In this document: in pieces, positions 57,879 through 64,000 of the stretch
How the letters are laid out: each line of letters starts with the position of its first letter
Position numbering within the stretch: the first letter of the stretch is position 1
Assembly: GCA_022578965.1 (NCBI GenBank)
Contig: MU400511.1
Location: 248,001 to 312,000, forward strand
From: Xylaria sp. FL1777
Taxonomy: Eukaryota > Ascomycota > Sordariomycetes > Xylariales > Xylariaceae
Length of the DNA: 64,000 bases
Direction of reading: 5' to 3'
Made by a program: the position numbers and the translations under genes
Notes under the pieces: generated by a model
What the model was told of the DNA's origin: nothing
The model's database searches: none
Seen by the model: the letters and a program-made list of their open reading frames with translations, nothing else

Positions 57879-60262
57879 ATGGGAATGAAGGACGTCCTGA
57901 CCGGAGCGTTCCTCTTCGGGGGTCTTGCCTTAGGAGCATCCACGTTCTCTCCAGCTAGGCCACCCGCGATACCGCTTGCTGTTAAGGCGCCCTACCTTAA
58001 CACCTGGTTGAATGTCGGAAGTGATGGTGGCAACGGCGGTTACCTTGCTGGCGAATGGCCGGTTCTATGGACGTGCGTTCCCCGCTCCCGCCGAGGCAAT
58101 CTAGCTTAGATCTGATTTCATTGTACAGACAACATATCACGGCCTGGACAGGTATGATTCGGGTTGATGGGACCACGTACCAGTGGATGGGCGCCGTACC
58201 AAACTCCCAAAATGTGAATCAGACCGAGTTCTCTTACACATCGACGAGGAGCAATTTCGTCATGGACGTTGGTGGCAAGGTCGAGATGAACATCACTTTC
58301 CTCTCTCCAGTGACGCCTAACGATCTGAAAAGGCAATCTCTGCCCTTCTCGTACCTCGACGTTGATGTTCACTCTCTCGACGGTGATAGTCACGATGTAC
58401 AGCTATATGCTGACGTATCTGGTGGTAAGTGAGAGCCTGGCCGTCCACATCTGCTATTATACTCACCCCATAATTTTAGAATGGGCGTCAGGCGATTTAA
58501 ATGCTGTTATCGAATGGGACTACGGAACGTCCGATGGAGTTGCATATCATAAATTCTATCGACAAAGCCAGACCGAAATTACAGAGTCAAGTGAGCTACC
58601 GAACTGGGGCACTTTCTACTGGTCTACTGGCGACTCGGACGCTGTAAGTTGTCTGAAATTGACGCCTCGGCTGTGACTCAGCGTAAATTGTCTCGTGACA
58701 TATGAACGCTAACATATCTTGCAGCTCACCTTCCAGAGTAGTTCCGATGTTATTGTGAGAGGCGCCTTCAAGGACAACGGTGTTCTGCCGAACACTAAAG
58801 ATACCAGCTTCAGGGCTGTAAATAATAACTGGTAAGCCAAGACCATGTCTACCTTTAGTTTCTGTCCTATTCTAATATGGTTCAAAGGCCTGTATTCGGA
58901 TTAGCTAAGGATCTCGGATCCGTTGGAGGCGATTCAGTCAACACCCTGTTCACTATTGGCATCACACAGGACAATGCTGTTCAGTTGTTAGGAGCAGGCT
59001 CTGGCCTCACAACGTACCCATCTTTGTGGACGAGCTACTTTGACTCTGATCTTGCTGCTGTAAGTAAATATGAAGATTCCCTGCCGCGAACGTTCATCAT
59101 TGCTAACGTCACATTTTAGGTGACCTTCTTCTATAATGACTATGAGACAGCTGCTGGCTTAGCCACTGACCTTGATGATAAAGTGGCGTCCGATTCCATC
59201 GCTGCTGGTGGCCAAGATTACTTGACCATTACCAGTCTCAGCGTCCGACAGACTTTTGGTGCTCTGCAATTCACTGGAACTGACTCGGACCCCTTGGTCT
59301 TCCTTAAGGAAATCAGCTCTAACAGCGATATTCAGACCGTGGATGTCATTTTCCCCGCGATACCACTGATCCTATATACCAACCCGAATCTCCTTAACTA
59401 TCTTCTTAAGCCCCTGTTCCTCAACCAAGAGAACGGACACTACCCTAACACAAACGCCATTCACGATCTTGGTACCTTCCCTCTGGCTAAAGGCTATCCT
59501 GATGGCACGGACGAACCACAACCTCTCGAAGAATGTGGCAACATGATTATCATGGTTCTCGCCTACGCACAACGGACGGACGACACCGATTACCTCAACC
59601 AGCATTACGAGATCCTGCAGAAGTGGGCTGGTTACCTCGTTGACGAGTCTTTGATCCCAGCGGACCAAATCTCAACGGATGACTTCGCCGGCTCATTGGC
59701 CAACCAGACCAACCTGGCGATCAAGGGAATCATCGGACTGCGCGCCATGGCTGAAATTTCGGACTTGACGGGCCACGCCGACGACGCGGCCAGCTACCTG
59801 GACACGGCGAATTCGTACATCGACCAATGGCAGACCCTCGGCATCAACAGCGCGGCAGACCCTCCGCACACGACCCTGTCCTACGGAGACGCGAGCTCGC
59901 ACGGCCTGCTCTACAACCTGTACGCCAACTCGCTGCTGGGCTTCGACTACGACTTCGTCCCGCAGTCCGTCTACGACATGCAGAGCGCCTTCTACCCGAC
60001 CGTGGCCCTCGAGTACTGCGTGCCCCTGGACACGCGCCACACCTACTCCAAGACCGACTGGCAGCTGTGGGCCGCGGCCATCGCCTCCGAGGACACCCGG
60101 AGCGACTTCATCTCGCGCATCGCCAGCTGGATCAACGTCACGCCCACCAACCGGGCCTTCTCCGACCTCTACGACTGCGCCTCGGGCAACTACCCGCCCG
60201 GCATAACCTTCACGGCACGACCCGTCGTGGGCGGTCACTTCGCGCTGTTGGCATTGCCGTGA
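57879..60262 (+). CDS. gtaA: Secreted glutaminase A
   Basis: Fungal GtaA-type glutaminase, which hydrolyses extracellular glutamine to glutamate and ammonia. Exons 57879-58072, 58129-58424, 58480-58643, 58725-58831, 58888-59059 and 59120-60262 give 691 aa with five GT-AG introns. The signal peptide is near MKDVLTGAFLFGGLALGAST. Family blocks include RPPAIPLAVKAPYLNTWLNV, LAGEWPVLW, MIRVDGTTYQWMG, SFSYLDVDVHS-like SFLPFSYLDVD, YHKFYRQSQTEI, and, in the large last exon, GQDYLTITSLSVRQTFGALQ, VFLKEISSNSDIQTVDVIFP, NGHYPNTNAIHDLGTFPLAK, ECGNMIIMVLAYAQRT, NLAIKGIIGLRAMAEI and FTARPVVGGHFALLAL. Every junction restores conserved text. The GC content rises towards the 3' end of the last exon. Relatives are often nitrogen-regulated; I did not find a specific GATA-type promoter site that I can defend. 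Confidence 0.93.
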
Positions 60263-60838
60263 TAGGGGCTTGGATTATTTCCGAGTTGCAGATTTTCCTC
60301 TCTCTCGGTGCTCTCTCTTTTCTCTAGGCGAGTGCTCACGCCGCCCTTCTCACGCTCGCTACCCGGGCTTATCCGATCGGGTCCTTCTCAATGAGCCATG
60401 TAGAAATCATTCGGGCTTCAAACCTCTCTTGCCGGCGCCCAAGTATCTATCTGCTCCATCGAAGATCTAGCCCCGATCCTCTCAGTGCCGCCGTTGGGGG
60501 GGTCAGCGGCTCATTGTATCCGTTCGTTCCCGCATGGAAGTCCTCCGTTCCCCCTCCTACCGCCTGGACGAGCTATCATCGACTTTGTCGCCTGCCCAGT
60601 GATTACTCCTGCACATGCGTACCCGACAAGGTCTAGATGAATATTCGTCTCACGTCGGGCGAGGAAGCTACCGTTCCGCCATCTCATGTCCGTCAACACT
60701 ATATAAGCATCGCCGTCCTCACCTCGTCGCATTGTATCTTTCCTCACTAGCATCAATCTTGATAGACATGACATACCCATACACTCCTCAGGTAACCCGA
60801 AGGAGAGACTCCTTACCAGCTAGCGTCAAGTAGATAGA

Positions 60839-60879
60839 GATGAGATCTGACAGCCGACGCGCTAACATCAGATCTCATC
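60839..60879. repeat. 12-bp perfect inverted repeat
   Basis: Arms GATGAGATCTGA (60839-60850) and TCAGATCTCATC (60868-60879) are exact reverse complements around a 17-base loop. It could form a hairpin in RNA or be a binding site; no neighbouring gene explains it. Confidence 0.7.
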
Positions 60880-61425
60880 ATGAAACATAGATAGCGTATC
60901 CTAGGTATCTAATACGAAGAAAGAACCTAGTTACCTATCATTCATTACTTCACGCTTCGTATTTTTTTTCCAGCGGTGACGGGAGCATTTTCTAGTACCT
61001 AGGTAGAGTTCACGGATCTGCATTAGCGGCTACGAAGCTTAGTCCGTCATTATAGCACAGGTTCCTGCGCCCTGCAAGCAAGGGGGAGGGATGAGAACAA
61101 GCATATGATCAGCCTTTATCTATCTGTCACAGGCGAGACGAAGGGCCGAGGCAGTTTCTCACGTGGAATGTTCGGCTCTCCGATGCAGCATTGCAGTGCA
61201 TTGCATGGCAGCATGGGACGTCGTCCGTCTTGAAGGGATGGCTTTGTTTTTTGTTTTTTGTTTTTCCTTTATTGAGATACCATAAGATCCGACATCCAAT
61301 TTGATCAACAGAAAAGCGCATTTGCGCTTTCTTAAGAACCTGCAACGTATTCTTAATAACAGTGGTAATTCCTCTAGTAATTCCTCCCATAGATATGCCA
61401 TCGATTTCTACTACTGCTCAAGTGG

Positions 61426-61524
61426 CAGATGAGCTAACTAGCGAATACCAATAGCGCTGTCAGGAATCGAACCTAACTCCCAATTAGTAGACTCATACCG
61501 GCACCCGGATGTACAACCATCACT
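61426..61524 (-). repeat. tRNA-related direct repeat, copy 1
   Basis: A 99-bp unit nearly identical to 61735-61833, differing at two positions, both A here against G there. On the minus strand it carries a T-arm-like GTTAGGTTCGATTCCTGAC (B box at 61463-61473) with a pairable five-base stem, and ends with GCTAGTTAGCTCATCTG, which resembles a tRNA D-arm/A box start. The rest does not fold into a full tRNA that I can see. Confidence 0.75.
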
Positions 61525-61660
61525 CGTCCCCCATTAACATAAGCCGTCCCCGGCTCTCAGAATCTGTTCTGTCCTATTCAACAGGCTTAAAATTTTACAG
61601 CGTGCACAAAGCGACGTCTTACGACTTAAGACTTACAGGATCCAGGATTACTAGAAAACT

Positions 61661-61745
61661 AATTCGAACCGGCAACCTTAGGATTACTCAGCCCAGGCCT
61701 TCTAAAAAGTTTAGCATTCGAGTAACAGCGCTACCAGATGAGCTA
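61661..61745 (-). other. Degenerate tRNA-like sequence
   Basis: Read on the minus strand: an A-box-like TAGCTCATCTGGTAGCGC, then TTACTC...GAGTAA able to form a six-base stem (61720-61725 with 61684-61689) around about 30 bases, then a B-box-like GGTTGCCGGTTCGAATTAG. The T-stem partner that should read CCGGC is TAGTT, a run of transitions that breaks the arm. This suggests a tRNA pseudogene, possibly intron-containing, or the tRNA-derived head of a SINE-like element. I do not call an anticodon. Confidence 0.45.
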
Positions 61746-61833
61746 ACTAGCGAATACCAATAGCGCTGTCAGGAATCGAACCTAACTCCCAATTAGTAGA
61801 CTCATACCGGCACCCGGGTGTGCAACCATCACT
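61735..61833 (-). repeat. tRNA-related direct repeat, copy 2
   Basis: Second copy of the 99-bp unit, 309 bp from the first. The B box is at 61772-61782 on the minus strand. Here the 3' end of the unit continues into the degenerate tRNA-like sequence at 61661-61745, whereas in copy 1 it runs into unrelated DNA. Confidence 0.75.
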
Positions 61834-62388
61834 GTGGCATATGCCCAAGTATCCACGGCTCTTACAAAGGAGTGATCGCATTTTTAACTTCAGTCTTGCT
61901 TCAGCGGCACGCCTTTATCTTACTCACGTAAATTCTTATTCTCCTTTGCTGGACCTTGTTCGTAGAGAGCACGTGAATATTCCCGCTCAATCCGCATAGA
62001 AAATTCCTCATGAAAAATTCAGTCTACAAGATCAATCTGTTGCATCAAACGGCTAGTTAGAGTAATCTATCTTGATCGCTTTATAAGTCTCATTAACCAT
62101 ACCCCGATAAACCTCAAATTTGTTAAAACTAGGTATGATAAATGAGAATAAGTACTATCCCCTCGTACCTGGATGTCATAGCGCGCACAGTACACAAAAA
62201 CCTGGCAAAAAGCATGCGTACCTGCATATAGCCCCAAGCGGCAACGGAGTCTCTAGACAATATTCCACCCAGAAAACCTTGATTTATGCCGGCGCAGGAT
62301 ATTTCTATTTCTGCTTTACAGCTATTAATTAATCGTGCATTTACTCTTCTGCCACACTTTGACTTCGCCCTCGCGCATTTTACATGGA

Positions 62389-62404
62389 CATACATACATA
62401 CATA
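62389..62404. repeat. (CATA)n microsatellite
   Basis: About four CATA units in a row in the ceramidase 3' flank; more CATA/GTAC words follow near 62510-62550. Confidence 0.7.
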
Positions 62405-62749
62405 CCCTCCCGCGATTTTTACTTGCCTTCCCGAGTGTATACGGGAAGCCCACAGATGAACATGAACTTTGACTTTCCGGCGAAGCTTGGTTTTTCACTT
62501 TATCCATGCATGCATACATAGGTACCTATCTATATACATATATGCTAGCATAACTACCCCACGACTTTGCATATACTATTATTCTTACAATCTGTCCTCG
62601 TCAGACCGCATACTGCGGCCGTGAATGCCTTTGTCCTTGACCATATCTATTCCCAGCTCTACGCCCTCTTCGACCTCCCGGAATTAAAAACAAAAAAAAA
62701 GAAACATGAAAGAAACAAATGAGGACATATTTGTCCGGTCTGGTCTCAG

Positions 62750-64000
62750 CTAATCCACAAGTTCAAAAGCACCACTAACACCCTCGAACTCCGTGATCTT
62801 TCCGCCTAAGCTCTTAGAACTCCCGAAGTACTTGATGCGATATGTCCCGGCCGTAGCCCACGGGTCGACCGTCTCCCACGTGATGGCGACCTCGCTGGTC
62901 CCTAGCAGCTCGCTCACGCGGCGCCAGCGGAAGACGAGGTGCCAGTCAGCATCGTCCCGGACGACCTGCCACTGCGGCGTCTCGGCTTGACCACCAACCG
63001 TCTCCTTAGAAGCAGAGGTGATGGACGAAGTCGTGAGCTTCTCAACGACGGCATAGCTCCCCTCCAGCCGTAAATTGTTCCTCGGGTTCGCGCCGACAAA
63101 TTTGACCGTGACGGGGTCGCCTCTCTGATATTTGCCGCCGTCGACGTCCTGCACGACGTCCCCAAACTTCTTGAAGAACGGCGGCGCGTCCAGTATCACG
63201 GAGGGGATGAAGCTTAGACTCCGGTTACTGTTGTTCGGTGGGTCTGGGCCCCGCGGCGGTTGGATTGTGGACGACGAGCCGAGGGACGAGACCCAGGATA
63301 GTGTAACGTTGATATATGCTGCCAAGGTGTGTGGTCCATAGAGTGTGCTAGCTCCCTCGTATCGCTGGATACTGTTGCGTGATGAATGTGTTAGTATCCC
63401 AGTTGGTGGTTTGTTTGATGTGACGACCAAGGCATGATCTGAATAAGTTGAGACGTTACGTCTCTCGTACATTAAAATAAAAGAGGCAAACAAATGAAAC
63501 CCCCAACAGATATTACACACATCACATCCGGTGCAACATACATCTGACCGACAGATATAGACAGAAGAACTCACCTGTATTCTTCCTCCGTAGCGATATA
63601 GTGCGTATAGCTATTCGCCGGCCCACCCAGCACAACAACAGGCGATGCAGCGTTCTCTTCACTAGCGAATTGCGCCTCGGCCTCCTGAGCCACGGCATTC
63701 TTCCAACGCCGACCTGCCATCGTTGTGGCCTCGCCGGGACTCACGATGATGACAAGCTGACCAACCCGGAAGGCCTGGACATCGACGACATTGGGTGTCC
63801 ACTCGTACGGTGTCGAGACCTCGCCCACGTCAAGCAAGATGGGCTTCGCGCCGTGGCACGCGACTTGCTCCTTTGCTGGCTTCTTCAATATACCAGAAAC
63901 GACCTGCCACACAGGCGACGTCGTGTTAGGATTCCCGTCGTGCTGGGTGAAGTCGAACGCCCCGGGACCATCCGACGTCCCGGCAGCAAAGGAGTAGCCC
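62750..64000 (-). CDS. Neutral ceramidase, 3' part (runs off window)
   Basis: C-terminal portion of a neutral/alkaline non-lysosomal ceramidase, which cleaves ceramide to sphingosine and fatty acid, usually secreted or on membranes. Visible exons are 64000-63575 (open at the window edge) and 63371-62750, joined by a 203 bp intron, long for this window. The 5' part reads GYSFAAGTSDGPGAFDFTQH, VACHGAKPILLDVGE, VVDVQAFRVGQLVIIVSPGE, ATTMAGRRWKNAV and SYTHYIATEEEY; splicing then gives SIQRYEGASTLYGPHTLAAY. The last exon carries the C-terminal Ig-like domain (DAPPFFKKFGDVVQDV, DPVTVKFVGANPRNNLRLEG, TYRIKYFGSSKSLGGKITEF, GVSGAFELVD). The catalytic Ser and the metal-binding residues lie upstream of the window. 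The GYSFAAGTSDGPGAF block makes the identity firm. Confidence 0.92.

Larger units (their letters stand above)
60263..62749. other. 2.5 kb spacer with repeats and tRNA-like DNA
   Basis: Between the glutaminase stop and the ceramidase stop. It holds a TATATAAG element near 60700 with a tiny downstream ATG frame, a perfect 12-bp inverted repeat (60839-60879), and a pair of 99-bp direct repeats with tRNA-like boxes (61426-61833). A CATA microsatellite lies at 62389-62404. No protein gene is recognised. Confidence 0.45.

Noticed and set aside
61509..61763. 84-codon frame across the tRNA-like repeats
   Set aside because: It spans the tRNA-derived repeats and has no protein features.
1..64000. CRISPR arrays, bacterial operons, rRNA genes
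   Set aside because: None seen; gene structures are eukaryotic throughout.

Overview
The window looks like nuclear DNA of a filamentous ascomycete (Pezizomycotina), most likely a Sordariomycete and perhaps Xylariales; the order is a guess. The evidence is short introns (about 50-110 bp) with GTRNGT...CTAAC...YAG signals, fungus-specific families (DUF3632, DUF2421/ArAE_2, secreted glutaminase A, signal-less pepsin-like protease) and wide intergenic spacers full of TACCTAGGTA-type words. Exon joins were built by hand from splice signals, frame continuity and family similarity.

Layout. 0.3-2.3 kb (-): TOM70 mitochondrial import receptor. 3.2-4.1 kb (+): PabC-like class-IV aminotransferase. 4.9-6.7 kb (+): pepsin-like aspartic protease interrupted by an in-frame TAG. 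8.0-10.1 kb (-): Barentsz/CASC3-type protein. 14.9-18.1 kb (+): NBR1-type autophagy receptor with PB1, four ZZ fingers, the NBR1 FW domain and an LIR-like motif. 22.3-23.4 kb (+): DUF3632-like protein. 24.5-25.7 kb (+): ERV41-like cargo receptor. 26.7-30.4 kb (-): DUF2421/FUSC-like membrane protein. 31.2-32.0 kb (+): unrecognised acidic protein. 32.6-35.1 kb (-): transketolase with a GC-AG intron. 37.3-38.7 kb (+): BMT6-like 25S rRNA methyltransferase. 39.6-42.7 kb (-): Sac2-type phosphoinositide phosphatase. 43.6-44.4 kb (-) and 44.9-45.7 kb (+): divergent SNU13 and V-ATPase subunit c. 46.4-47.0 kb (-): decayed membrane-protein remnant. 47.9-48.3 kb (-): secreted PTGF-repeat protein. 57.9-60.3 kb (+): glutaminase A. 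61.4-61.8 kb: tRNA-derived direct repeats. 62.7-64 kb (-): 3' part of neutral ceramidase, running off the window.

This is mostly unlinked housekeeping genes rather than a pathway cluster. No biosynthetic core enzyme, intact transposon or CRISPR array was seen. The accessory-looking part is 45.7-62.7 kb: a decayed gene, a repetitive small secreted protein, a desert of about 9.5 kb, a secreted amidohydrolase and tRNA-derived repeats. The best second looks are the premature stop in the protease (a CpA-context transition, as expected of RIP), the secreted repeat protein with a dibasic site before a Trp-rich tail, the tRNA-derived repeat pair, and the decayed gene at 46.4-47.0 kb.
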